From NCBI GenBank assembly GCA_903813345.2, contig CAIIXF020000012.1, forward strand, positions 24,442,184-24,506,183: 64,000 nucleotides of DNA. The letters run 5' to 3'. Below are positions 1 through 12,252 of the stretch, piece by piece. Source of the stretch: Owenia fusiformis. Taxonomy: Eukaryota; Annelida; Polychaeta; Sabellida; Oweniidae. Position numbers and translations under genes: made by a program. Each line of letters starts with the position of its first letter. The first letter of the stretch is position 1. The notes beneath the pieces are model-generated. The model was not told where the DNA came from. It saw only the letters and a program-made list of their open reading frames with translations, and did not search any database.

Positions 1-1485
1 ATAAAGTATGAAGGCATGTGTCAATTTCCTTGCTTTTTTCAGGAAAGTATCATTACATTGTCTTCTTTTAGAATATCTGGTAGGCGTTTAATGGGAACTA
101 CAGGAAATTCTGATATTTCACACTTTCTATTTTTCCAAATTTTCTTTCAAAGTTTCCAGACAACTCAAGAGCTACCATCACTGCTGTCAACCCCCAAAGA
201 TTTTCTCGCGGGACAGATTTTTTAGACCCAGTGCCAAAAATTCGCGGGATTTTGCGGGACATCCACCTAAATTCGCGGGATTTCGCGGGACATTTAAGGG
301 ATTTGCGTGATTGCGCTTAATAGGTCAAATTTTGATCAAATTCGCGGGATTTCGCGGGACCATTCGAAAGACAAACACGCTAATTGCGGAACAGTTAACA
401 GGGTAACCACCAAAGACTTCATAGAGGGACACATTTTTTTAGTCAAAGTGCCCTAAATTCGCGGGATTTTGCGGGACATCCACCTAAATTTGCGGGATGC
501 CGCAGGACATTCAAGTGATTTGCGTGATTGGGGCTTAATGTAAAAGTACTCAAATCAACTTTCAGATACTGATTTATCAAATATAATGCACTTAACTTTA
601 GTAAACGTCAACACAATTCCACACAATACGCATAGAAATATTATTAAACTATCAAAAAACACGCTTTAGGTGTGAGTACCATAATCCAACACGAAATTCA
701 AAAATTCTGAACAATACTTTGCACTTATGGCGTTCGTGACCTACTATGAAACATTTACCCCCGCCTCCCTCCCCCCATAGTGTTATACACTGTATATTAA
801 AATGTACCTATTCATATAGGGGTTCGATTAATCTACATCAAATTATAGAGAGTCGGGTTTCTTTTCGAGATATCATTGTCCATTTATTGGAATTCGCGTT
901 TGCTAACATTTGCTCAATTCTGAGATGAAGGCTATGACACGCATAGTAAAAAGGCCAACGTTGGAACTATTCGTGACAAACATCCCAATTTTCGTAATTA
1001 AAATGAAAATGCACTCTCTTCCTCTTTATTTTGATACCAAATAACGGCATACTAGGTACTTGAGAAGCCAACTATGGTGTTATTTGGATCAAAATCACAG
1101 TTTTATGTATGCCCTTTCCAAAAGCAGTCTTCGATGATCTGATGCACTGGGAGTTTGGCAGCACTTTTCATATTAGGTAAACTTTACTCCTCAAAAGCGA
1201 AAAAACTTAGCTTCTTATATCACAAGATAGTCACAATTATTTAGCCTCGGAGATTGTTACAATTTTGAAAATTCGCGGAGGTTAAAGCCGACATTTGCGG
1301 GACTTCGCGGGACATTGCGGGACACGCGAATTAGCCAAATTTTGATCAAATTCGCGGGAAAATCCCGCCATTCGCGGGACACTTGACAGCTCTGTACCAT
1401 TGACCTGTTTCCAGATATTCTAAAAGAAGACAGTGTAATGATACTTTCCTGAAAAAAGCAAGGAAATACACACATGTCTTCATAC
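1..1485. mobile_element. Inverted-repeat element with CGCGGGA-rich flanks (left end at or beyond window start)
   Basis: Bases 1-80 and the reverse complement of about 1398-1482 are nearly identical, sharing GCTTTTTTCAGGAAAGTATC and onward. Inside each arm lie several ATTCGCGGGA/TTGCGGGAC units. The centre (540-1260) shows no coding potential. It looks like a foldback or non-autonomous DNA element, superfamily unknown. Short open frames at the ends are mirror copies of each other and not genes. Confidence 0.6.
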
Positions 1486-2223
1486 TTAATTTTGTACCAG
1501 AAAATAACATGGGCAGGTATAGCAATTTTTTACCAAAATGTTACTTTCCAGCTGAACCTTAACCTGACCGGAAGACGACAACAACAAGATAGGTCCAACA
1601 AGATAATGCAGCAAACTCTTTGTCAAGATCTGCTTGGAGAAAAAAGTTGCCTAGCCCTGATACCCCGGCCTGATACCATCAGTAGTGTAAGGCACTGAAC
1701 GATACCATATACTTGTTTGTTTTGTTGTTGGTTAGGTAGCACGCCTGTGAGGTCACAAACGATTGACAAGAATTTAAACCCTGCTTCAGTAGACTTGATT
1801 TCTTATTTTCAAGGACAATTTGGATACTTTTAATTAGGGTAGGCCTAAGGCCCAAGTATGTTAGCTTTTTTTGTTATGACAACATAATCTCAAAGATAGT
1901 CCATAAATTAATTTTGGAATGTGTTTTTGATCCTACCACCCCTATGAAAAAAATAAAAGCGCCCACCTGGGTCGCTTGCTCGCCTGTAAAATATAGGTAA
2001 CCAAAAAAAATTTCCTGACAAGTTACAAAAATATGAAAGTTGAATAAACATAAAATATCACTGAGCAAAGCACCTGGCATGAGAAAAAAAACATTTAAAA
2101 TTTTCTTTTTTTCTAAGTTAGCGGACTTCATTCTATTATTAGATATTAGATAGATAATGCTGACTGTGTGTAAGGATCATATAAATGTCGAGCTATTAGC
2201 ATAAATGTCACAGTTTGAAGGGT

Positions 2224-2420
2224 AAATGGAAATATAAACACTTCCGGTAAATATTCTGACATTTGGGTTTCGGACTTCTCTTTACTAGGCTAAAGTTGAG
2301 TTAGATAGTGCTGACTTTGCTGCAAATCAATGGTATACTCTACCTTTAGTAATATATAATAGAGAAAAGTCCAAAAACTAAATGTCCGAATATTTACCCG
2401 AAGTGTTTATATTTCCATTT
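2224..2420. mobile_element. Short palindromic MITE-like element
   Basis: Arms of about 60 bp (2224-2284 and 2361-2420) are inverted copies: GGAAATATAAACACTTCCGG against its mirror. The loop contains GTGCTGACTTTGCTGCA, which recurs inverted near 5615-5640 next to a copy of the arm end, so the family has a second fragment at about 5555-5640. Confidence 0.65.
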
Positions 2421-2425
2421 TATAA

Positions 2426-3528
2426 TTCTCACTTGATCCATCCACTCCCTTAAATATGCATGCGTGGCTCGATGTAAAGTATATCTGGTATGACTCCCCC
2501 ATTGTTTTGCCAATTTCCTTCTCGATCAAGTTGTCATGGTTGCCAAAGCCTAACAGTTACCATGGCAACCGTGGAAATGGGGTAAAAAATGGGAGCAATA
2601 AAACACCCAGACCCGCCATAATGACACTAATTTTCAAAATATTTCTAGACATAAAAATTTTGTTAAACTTAGATATCGTCTAGAACACTTCTAGACAACA
2701 AAAATATCAAAAATTGGGGGTAGGTTTATCACTTCGATTTTTTGCAAGCCTTGGTCAAAGTAAACTACGAAAAAAGCATTCATTTTCACTTTAGAATCAC
2801 CTATAATCGCCAAAATGGCTACATGCTGTCAAGGTCGCCATGTTAAAAGTAAATAAAATTACGGAGCTAAATCTGCTCTTCAGACAATGTTTGATAGCTT
2901 TTCTTTACCACGGAACAAAGATCTTTGCACTGTGCCCATTTCCATGAGCTAATACACGTGAAAGAGGAACTATGTCTTTAAATGTCATCAAAACTTTTTC
3001 GCACTACTTTTGGTGTAATAATACCATCTGATTGGTTGTTGGTGTAAACAGTGAGTCGGGGCAATCTGCACGAGGTTCTGTTTTTACTTGGTTCGGTTTT
3101 TCTTTAACGAAAGTACTTTATTTCCATGATTCAAAGTGCTTTTCTGCCATTGGTTCGGTTTAAGTTTGTACAACAAACGTCCACGAATCCGGGGCAGGTT
3201 GACATTATATCATTACATTTGTTTTGGGTGTATACTTTTTGTTTTGACACTAAACAAAAATTGTTCCTCAATATATGGTGCATTATGGGTAGGACCTGCT
3301 GTGAAATAATGAACGTAAGTGACATCTATCTCAAATTAAATGTTCCTATAAAGTTATTGATCGTGCATGCGTCATGATAACTTCAAACAATCAGATCACT
3401 GAGTTTAATGCGCATGCGCCATAAGGTGAATACGATAAGCTGAGGATACGATTTTACACTGACCGATTGCAAATGAGATTTAGTGAGAGGACGCAGTTGA
3501 GAAATATTTTGTGAAGAATGAGCACATT
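2426..3528. other. Intergenic sequence without recognised gene
   Basis: AT-rich, no exon with paired splice sites or known protein similarity recognised on either strand. Confidence 0.4.
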
Positions 3529-3532
3529 TTAA

Positions 3533-4141
3533 GGTGCCATGGAAGTTAACAGGAAATGACAAAACAAAAAGTGACAAAACCATGCTGGATTTTGAAATTT
3601 TTTGAATCAAGATAACAGAGTTCTGTTTGGACCTCCAGTCAGTTTAACTAGTTCCACATATCATTTACATGACCGGGAACACAATGGAAATGGTCAGAAT
3701 GACCATAAACATGATGAAATAACCTTTTCAGCCCTCTGAAAATTTGACTGAAAAATACCTAAAAAGTAGGTGCTCAGGAAAGGTCAATGAACAGAATCTT
3801 TTTGATTTTTTCAGAAAAAGTGTCCAATATTATATTGCTCTAAATGATACAATCTTTGAAATCTTTGAAATTCAAAAGATTTTGTTCAGTGACCTTTCCT
3901 GAGCACCTACTCTTAGCTATTTTTCAGTCACATTTTCAGAGGGCTGAGAAGGTTATTTTATCATGTTGGGTCATTCTGACAATGGCCATTGTGATCCTGG
4001 TCATGTAAATGATAAGAAGAACTAGTTAAACTGACTGGAGGTCCAAACAGAACTCTGTTATCTTGGTTCAAAAAATGTTCAAAATCCAGCATGGTTTTGT
4101 CACTTTTTGTTTTGTCATTTCCTGTTAACTTCCATGGCACC
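3533..4141. mobile_element. TTAA-flanked foldback MITE, copy 1
   Basis: Starts GGTGCCATGGAAGTTAACAG and ends with the inverse, with arms of nearly 300 bp meeting near 3835. Flanked on both sides by TTAA (3529-3532, 4142-4145), the target duplication used by piggyBac and Kolobok type transposases. No coding capacity. Confidence 0.8.
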
Positions 4142-4638
4142 TTAACTGTTTTCTACTATCTCCATGTAATATCCTAGATGCGAGTAGAATTAATCTTGAT
4201 TTACATCATTAAAAATTCACATTTCAGTCAATATGGTGTCATATTTGGAATCTACATGTAAAATTACATCTAGAAATATGGTTTTGAAAAGAGTTTCTCA
4301 ACTTTGAAAATTTAATTTTCTTTGAAAATGTGACTTCTAGGTCGGAGAGATTCCCCATTGACCCCATGTTGTAAAACCACAAAAAGTGAAATATCTTTTC
4401 TTGTGTTGGGCAGATACTATTTTCTTTTACTGGACATATTTTAATTTGTATAACTATCACATACATGTACATATGGTCGATATGAAAAGTGAACCACTAA
4501 AACTGATGAATATTCGAGATTCAAGTTTATTTTGTAATACCCTATCAATCATGATTTCCCCCGAATCAGCCACCTGGTGGCGAAGCTGGTAACTATCGCA
4601 TCTGAGTAATTTGAGGTATGGACTTTCATTTTTATTAA

Positions 4639-5357
4639 GGTCTCATGGAAGTTAACAGGAAGTGACAAAACAAAAAATGACAAAGCCATGCTGGATTTTG
4701 AAAATTTTTTGAACCAAGATAACGGAGTTCTGTTTGGACCTTCAGTCAGTTTAACTAGTTCCACATATCATTTACATGACCAGGAACACAGTTGAAATGG
4801 TCAGAATGACCATAAACATGATAGAATAACCTTTTCAGCCCTCTGAAAATGTGACTAAAAAATAGCTAAGAGTAGGTGCTCAGGAAAGGTCACTGAACAG
4901 AATATTTTGACTTTTTCAGAAAATGTGCCCAATATATTGCTCTAAATGATACAATTCAAAAAAAACTGAATTGAAAATCGATCTATTTTCCTTTTTACTA
5001 CAGCCATTATTGTTTCAGACGATTTTTTAAAATTTCAAAGATTGTGTCATTTAGAGCAATATATTGGACACATATTCTGAAAAAATCAAAAGATTCTGTT
5101 CATTGACCTTTCCTGAGCACCAACTTTTAGCTATTTTTCAGTCACATTTTCAGAGGGCTAAAAAGGTTATTTTATCATGTTTATGGTCATTCTGACCATT
5201 TCAATTGTGTTCCTGGTAATGTAAATGATATTTGGAACTAGTTAAACTGACTGGAGGTCCAAACAAAGCTCTGTTATCTTGGTTCAAAAAATTTTCAAAA
5301 TCCAGCATGGCTTTGTCATTTTTTGTTTTGTCATTTCCTGTTAACTTCCATGAGACC
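4639..5357. mobile_element. TTAA-flanked foldback MITE, copy 2
   Basis: Same family as 3533-4141, 719 bp, starting GGTCTCATGGAAGTTAACAG, arms mirrored, flanked by TTAA at 4635-4638 and 5358-5361. The loop near 4970-5030 is longer than in copy 1. Confidence 0.8.
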
Positions 5358-5770
5358 TTAACATTTCGTTACTTAGTTTACACAAAGCTATCTCTCTCTA
5401 ATAGATGGCTATGTGCAAATATAGTAAACATTTCGTATCTTTTGGACCTCCGTGACGTTCATCACTAAAAATAATGTTATAGAGAAACACTTGTGTGGAA
5501 AGGTCGAGTTCTTAGTCTGAAAACTAGGGTGTCTGTAAAATGGATGGTAAAATGGCAAAAAGTCTTTGGACTTTTCTCTATTATATATTACGAAAGGTAG
5601 AGTATACCATTGATAGTGCTGACTTTGCTTTGCTGTCAACCATGGGTTTTCAACTAGAAGGGTATGCAACTCTATGTAATCAACATGAGACCTTCAAAAT
5701 GAGCAATGACATGCTTCCCTTTTATGGCAATATTTCAAAAAGTATTAGAGAAATGTATATGTTTTAGTAT

Positions 5771-7690
5771 TATTTTGAATAAAAATCAATTTTTAATATG
5801 ATTTAAACATAAAATATATTCAATATCATATAGAAGTAAACAAAAGAGACCAATAAGAATAAGAGTTATCAAGATGTTCTCTTTGAGTATTGCATTGTGG
5901 GTAATTATTCAAGAACACATTCCAATAAAAACATAATTTGTGGGAGAATGTTCACTTTCTGTATTGTCATAATTATGATGAATTCTAATTTTTATTAAAT
6001 TATCAAGATGTATGCAAGGGAAAGATCAATACCCGGTGATTTCAGCGGGAAGTGGCGTTTCGTTCAGTGGATGAGCTGCGCGCGCACGCATAAATGTGAT
6101 TATCCAATATAATTAGGGGAGGGCTATTTGAAGTAGTTTTTGGTCTCAGGCGCGACCCAGGGCTGTTGTCTTAAGGACATTTCGTTGAAAATGAGCCATT
6201 CGGCTGATAATTGGTAAGAGTTTGCGATCTTATAATGTATAACTGTTACTCAGACACATATTTTGACACGATTCTGTTGGAAATAAGCTTTGAACCGAGA
6301 GATATTCACGATTGATATGCACATTTTTGATTGTGCCATTGCTTTTCTATTGCACAATCCATGTATTGATAGAAGAAACATTAATAATGCAGATTGGTTT
6401 ACCTTCAATACATGACAGACACTACATATCGGTCTATTCATACCAGTTTGTGCCTTAAATAGTTTTATATTTCCATCCACGGCCTGGAGCCTGGGTGTGT
6501 TTGTCTCTCAGTATGTGTATGCTTGTGTATGGACTTCTAATCACTAGCAGAATTTAACATGATGCAAACTCGACATTATAACTCATGCTGTAACATTTTG
6601 ACTTCGCTGGAAAACAATAGGAATTATTTTTCTTGCCAATCAATCATGAATCACAATCAAAATTTCAGAATGATCAATCAGGCAATGGTCCAAATCAAGT
6701 TATAACATTATATGATATTCAGCAAGAAGTCCGGTAGAAATACAGAATATTTAAACATCAAAGCTGAAAGTTAAAAGCTAATCTGTCAATTTTCTGTCTG
6801 CAAAAGAGCGTTTACATTTGACACAATAACAGACTGAGGCTTTGAAATCTAGGATTCCCCAGGAAAATATGACGTCATACTAATTAGCATAAGGATTTCC
6901 CTATTGGTCTGGGTCGTGCCTTGTTCGAAAACACAATCCATAAATACATGCTAATTTCTAAGGAGATAGGAAGTGTATAACGTGTTTATCGATTTTGTTT
7001 AAAGATTTAATAAATTATCAAATTGTTTAAGTGGATAAAGTGGTCACACTTGCTTCAATTCATAGCGAAATCGACGGATAGAAACTGACCGAATTCCCGA
7101 TATCCTACCCCGTATTACTGTAGGCTATGAGCACAGTGACCTACAGAGGGCGCTATCACAAACAAGTACTGCACGAACCGATAAATTCCCGGGTATTGTA
7201 ACGCCCTTGATGTATGTAGAAGATCATGTTTTTATTTTTGAGTTATTTCTTTTAATCATCAATAAAAAGTACAAAATAAGATTTTCTTGGAATGTGTACA
7301 TTCTCCAATTTTAAAAACCCATGGCAATGTTTATGTATGAAATATGGGAAGTTGCCTACCCTTCTAGGCTAGAAAGCCCATGTGTCAACCAAACAAAATG
7401 ACATGTAGGCTAGAATAAGCATAAGAATACATGTAATAGAGGCTACATATATGTAGGCCCACACACAAAACAATCCAGAATTGAATATTCATCCGACGCG
7501 ATACCTTTATTATAAGCAAGTGTTACAAACGGGATATAATTGTAAAAACTTACAGATTCTCGTCGTATTTAAACTTCTGCTTCAACCGGAAATCAATTTT
7601 CATTAGATTTCCGAACGAGTTAATACATCTATGCAGCCACTACACGAACGATCATCTTTTTGACAAAATCTGTTTCACAATCATCTATTT
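5771..7690. other. Intergenic, no gene recognised; CpG-containing patch
   Basis: A locally CpG-richer patch lies at about 6040-6100 (GCTGCGCGCGCACGCATAAA). At 6190 the plus strand reads ATGAGCCATTCGGCTGATAA then TTG and GTAAGAG, which resembles a short first exon, but I find no continuation downstream. Nothing else recognised. Confidence 0.3.
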
Positions 7691-9560
7691 TCAATCACAG
7701 TCACAACTTTTTAGAGACACTAAAGGCCCATTTCATAGTCATCATCTCAAGAGGCACATTTACCTGAATACACTATACAACAAGAATCACGATGGTCTCA
7801 AGAGTCACAATCATCAAGACACAACGTGACCAGCGGCACAATCATCTCAAGTTGCAATCATCTAAATACAAAAAGTCACAATCGTCTAGACATAATCTGA
7901 GTCACAAGTATCTACACACATAAACATAATGTTAGTTACAGAATTGAAATTTTGCATTATTTCCCAAAAATTGGTGGCTATTTTGAATTTGTCAGCTATC
8001 TTGAAAATACCTTATTTGAAAAATAGTCTGTCTTTATGAATAAACATATAAAATTTGAACCAAATCCAACAATAGGTACATGGATTATCAAAGATATTTT
8101 TTAGATAATTATAGCAAGAGACACAATCATCTTAAACACAATCATCAATCATCTTAATACAAATATAATCACATTTATCTAAACGCAATCATAGTCAAAA
8201 TCATCTAAAGACAACCATAGTAACAATCATCTAAAGACAACCGTAGTAACAATCATCTAAACACAGCCATAGTCAAAATCATCTAAACACACCATAATCA
8301 CTCATAATCATCTAAACACAACCATAGTCATAATCATCTAAAGACAATCAAAGTCACAATCATCTGAACACAATTAAGTCACATCTTAACACAATCATAA
8401 TTACAATCATCTAAGCACAACCATAGTCAAAATCATCTAAACACACCATAGTCACTCATGATCATCTAAACAATAGAGATGTCACGGAACAAAAAAAATC
8501 AGAACGGTTCGGTTCCGAACATTTTGCTTCGGAACGGAACAATTTAGGAATGGTTCAGAACAGAGTGACTGCGTGTATTAGATTAAAATAATCTGATCAT
8601 CTAGGTTTATTTGGTAGCGAAAAGCTCTTCAAAACTCTTCAATGAGAAGGAGTGAAAAGAATGAACCTCTTTTGGTGCAAAATATTGAAAGAAAAATGCT
8701 GTTTTGTGGCGATTTAAGGGCCAGAAGTTGTGAAAGGGTAAAATGTTCTTGTTCTGGAACCGAACCGAAATTCTCAATTTGTGTTCTGTGTTCCGAGGGC
8801 ATAATTCTGCGGATCAGAACAAAATCGGGTATCCGTGACACCTCTACTAAACAAAACCATAGTCATAATCATCTAAAGACAATCAAAGTCACAAACATCT
8901 AAACACAATTAAGTCACAATCATCTTAACACAATCATAGTTACAATCATCTAAGCACAACCATAGTCAAAATCATCTTAACACACCATAGTCACTCATGA
9001 TCATCTCAACAAAACCATAGTCATAATCATCTAAAGGCAATCAAAGTCACAAACATCTAAACACAATTAAGTCACATCTTAACAAAATCATGGTTACATC
9101 TTAACACAACCACAATCATCTAAAGACAACCAAAGTCACTATCATAAAGAGACAAGTTAAGCCTCAATCATCTAGACACAACTAGAGACGCAATCATTAA
9201 GACACATTCAGAGCAACAATCATCAAAATCAACCAGAGCAAAGGCCAACCTAAATCACAATCATGAGACAAGTAGTATCTATCATCTAGACACAACTAGA
9301 AGTCACAATCAGAGCAACAATCATCAAAATCAAACAGAGCAAAGGTCAGCCTAAATCACAATCATGAGACACGTAGTATCTATCATCTAGACACAACTAG
9401 AGGTCACAATCAGAGCAACAATCATCAAAATCAAACAGAGCAAAGGTCAACATAAGTCACAATTATGAGACACGTAGTATCTATCATCTAGACACAACTA
9501 GAAGTCACAATCAGAGCAACAATTATCTAAACACAATTTAGGGGCATATTAGAATTATCC
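7690..9560. repeat. CATCTAAACACAA satellite array
   Basis: About 1.5 kb of degenerate units such as ACAATCATCTAAACACAACC and CATAGTCATAATCATCT, interrupted by a hAT-type insert at 8474-8846. The right end (about 9177-9520) shows a longer unit of roughly 100 bp repeated three to four times. No coding frame. Confidence 0.85.
8474..8846. mobile_element. hAT-type MITE
   Basis: 373 bp inserted in the satellite array. Ends TAGAGATGTCACGGA and TCCGTGACACCTCTA are inverted repeats, and the element is flanked by a perfect 8-bp duplication CTAAACAA (8466-8473, 8847-8854), the size made by hAT transposases. Internal palindromes around GGTTCGGTTCCGAAC. No transposase. Confidence 0.82.
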
Positions 9561-9639
9561 TGACACAAGAATCATTGTCATTTAGATGCAGTAAGAGTCA
9601 CAATCAATCAATGATTTTAAATATTTGAGAATTATATAA

Positions 9640-10720
9640 GATTGGAAATAATGCTCAGTTGATAGTTGGGACTCTGAAAAGTGTTACACTAACAGAGGTG
9701 TTCCACATTACAGGTTTCACTGTATACTATACATGGCCGGATCTAGGAACCAACAAGGGGGGGGGGGGGGGCAAATTTCAGGGCAGAGAAAAAAATTTTG
9801 GGCCCCTAAAATCCAAATTTTGAGGCTCATTTTCTTCAAAATTTGGCCTGAAATTAAAAAATAAGGCCTTATAATGACCAAAAGGCCCACTTTTTGGGGC
9901 CTGAAGGCCTTGTTTGGCCCAAAAATATTTTTGGGCCCAATTTTTTTTTTCTGGGCCCACCCAAGGGGGGGGGGGCCCAGAAATCTAACACCTAATCTGA
10001 CAGTGCTATAAGTGTTCCACTTTAAAAGGTGTTCCATATTACAGGTTTCACTTTACACTATAGGTGTTCAACTTTAAGAGGTGTTCCACTTTACGGGTTT
10101 CAATGTACACTATAGGTGTTCCACATTACAGTTTTCACTTTACACTATAGGTGTTCCACTTTAAAAGGTGTGCCACATAACAGGTTTTACTTTACACTAT
10201 AGGTCTTCCACTTTTAGAGGTATTCCACATTAGGGGAGGCATCAAAAGTTCGATGTCGGATCGAAAACTAAATAAATCTCGGTTTTGACTCTGACCCCCC
10301 CTCCCCCAAAAAACTAAATACCATGAAAGTTGATCGCTGACTTCCATTTTGAGAATTTGAAAAATTATTGCTAAACACAATCTAGTTAATTCCTATCATA
10401 ATTTGCGGCTTTTAACAACTATTGATAGAATAGAATCCATTGGAATGCTCTTGATGAAGAAAGCATCAGGTGAAATCCTTATTTCTAAGGCATTCTGAGT
10501 AGAAATTGCCCAAAATTTGGAATGTTGAAATTTGTCGGATAGCAAACTGAAATGGGTTTGAACCCCCTCCCCCCTAACTAGATTTATTTAGTTTTCTATC
10601 CGACATCAAACTTTTGAGGCCTCCCCTTACAGGTTCCACTGTATGGTATAGGTGTTCCACTTTAAGAGGTGTTCCACATTACAGGTTTCACTTTAGACTA
10701 TAGGTGTTTTTGTCTTGATA
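9640..10720. repeat. GTTCCACATTACAGGTTTCAC tandem array
   Basis: Units like AGGTGTTCCACTTTAAAAGG and ACAGGTTTCACTTTACACTA repeat with periods of about 35-60 bp. A G-run bearing insert (about 9720-10000, with GGGCCCAAAAATATTTTTGG style palindromic pieces) and a PIF/Harbinger-like insert interrupt it. The unit resembles the TIRs of the pogo-like elements in this window. Confidence 0.7.
10233..10626. mobile_element. PIF/Harbinger-like MITE
   Basis: 394 bp with about 45-bp inverted ends (GGGGAGGCATCAAAAGTTCG against CCGACATCAAACTTTTGAGG) and a 3-bp TTA duplication at 10230-10232 and 10627-10629. Removing it restores the surrounding array unit TTCCACATTACAGGTTCCAC, which confirms the boundaries. 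Confidence 0.78.
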
Positions 10721-11927
10721 TAAATTATTTTACTTCATATCCTTTCAGAATAACAATACAAACTATTTATTTTATGGCTTTATTTTATACTTTTTTGTCT
10801 TGATATAAATTATTTTATGCATAAACCATGCATATCAACATATCTCTCTTACATAATTGTATACATAAATTTTTAAAAATAATATATAAATAAATAAATG
10901 TATCATTGATATAAAGTTCAGTAGTTCAGTTGGACGGATAATTGTAAACACTGTTCATCACATTTGTGAAAGTTTAATCATCATATTCTTATGGACGGAA
11001 ATTCGAGGATTAGACTTGTTAAATATGTTTTTAATGCATTTGGTATCGCAATGTATGACTCATAAAATGTTATATAAAATGAGCTAAAAATGTAAAACCA
11101 AGTACATGTAATCCAATGGACGGAGCAGCTTTAAAAGTTGTTACAGTTTGTAATTTTATTTCAACTTTGACCACCCTGTTGATTATAGGTTGATTAATCC
11201 TAAATGTATTTTTGGACGATGTCATGCTAATTATGCCCTTTTTGTCTACTGTACAAATCAAAAATTCATTATGTTTCTTAGTTTAGTTACAGAAAAAGTC
11301 TGAGGAAACTTTAAGGAACATTTTGGAAATCAACATAATGGAATGAGGGATGTCAAAAATTAGGGTGCAAATGTATGCATCTACTGTATAAGTAATAAAA
11401 ATTAAATAAGTTACTTTGGTTACTATGGCAACAAAGTGCACCTTACTTTTTAAGAACCCTCGTACATACAGTGAATATCAAAAATTAATAATTTCTACTT
11501 GGCACAGTACTGGAAATATATCTGTATGAACTAATATTCATGAATATATAAAATCAATTTTGATGTACAGGGTGTCCAAATTCTTGAAATGAACTTGTGG
11601 CACAGCCTGTACAAAACTAGATGTGATGTATAGTGGTACTGTATATAGATTTTATATAGATAATAATCTTGGAGTCACATTACTACAATACTATAATCTG
11701 TCATGCTTTTCAATAGTCTAATGAGATCATTCAATATTCACGAATGTTTTGCATCTCAACATTCATTTTGATGCTTATCTTATTTGTATCAAGGAAATCT
11801 ACATATGACAATATAGCTATTATATTTACAATATTTTTCGTTCATTTTCTGTTTGTTTAATAGAAAACAGGAGTCGGTCCATTTAATTGATGTTAAAAGT
11901 GATTTCATGAAAATTGAGCAATTATAT
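10721..11927. other. AT-rich intergenic sequence 3' of DNAH10
   Basis: Nothing recognised apart from a direct repeat of TTTTTGTCTTGATATAAATT at about 10707 and 10794. No exon-like segment. Confidence 0.4.
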
Positions 11928-12105
11928 TTTATTCTACAATGTCCTTTTTTATTAGTTTTCAAATTGGATGTTTCATGAAAGTTCCGGTCAGTGCTCAATG
12001 AACACCTGATGAGATTCACTTAATAAGTCTTCTTAATATTCACAGGGATTCACTAAATAAATGCACATGAGCTGTCGCAGTGTGTATTCTTCATGTTTGT
12101 TTTGT
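11928..12105 (-). terminator. DNAH10: DNAH10 3' UTR with two polyadenylation signals
   Basis: Reading the minus strand after the stop, AATAAA occurs at 11948-11953 and again at 11928-11933. A short 3' UTR of about 180-200 nt is expected; cleavage would fall a little below 11928. Inferred, no transcript evidence. Confidence 0.5.
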
Positions 12106-12252
12106 TTAGTCTGTGTTCAATATGAGATCTACACCCTGTAGGACCCAGTGACTTGTATGTTCATGTGTGGAAAGATCCGCTTCAAATACCAGTCCGACAC
12201 CCATAGCATTACGACGTTGTGATGTCACATATACTGGTGTACGGAAAGTGTT
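12106..12252 (-). CDS. DNAH10: DNAH10 terminal exon e59 with stop
   Basis: 147 nt, [20 protein letters not shown] to [13 protein letters not shown] and the TAA stop at 12106-12108. This is the normal end of the family, so the C-terminus is complete. Confidence 0.98.
   Translation of the reverse strand, partial: NTFRTPVYVTSQRRNAMGVGLVFEADLSTHEHTSHWVLQGVDLILNTD

Noticed and set aside
16-225. Possible gene ends at 16-225 and 1257-1475 sharing PCFFQESIITLSSFRISG
   Set aside because: The two frames are the mirror arms of an inverted-repeat element and stop soon after the arm; no continuing exon found.
6190-6220. Short plus-strand first-exon-like start (ATG, eight codons, GTAAGAG) after a CpG-richer patch
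   Set aside because: No matching downstream exon with an acceptor and known protein sequence between 6220 and 12105, so a gene cannot be supported.
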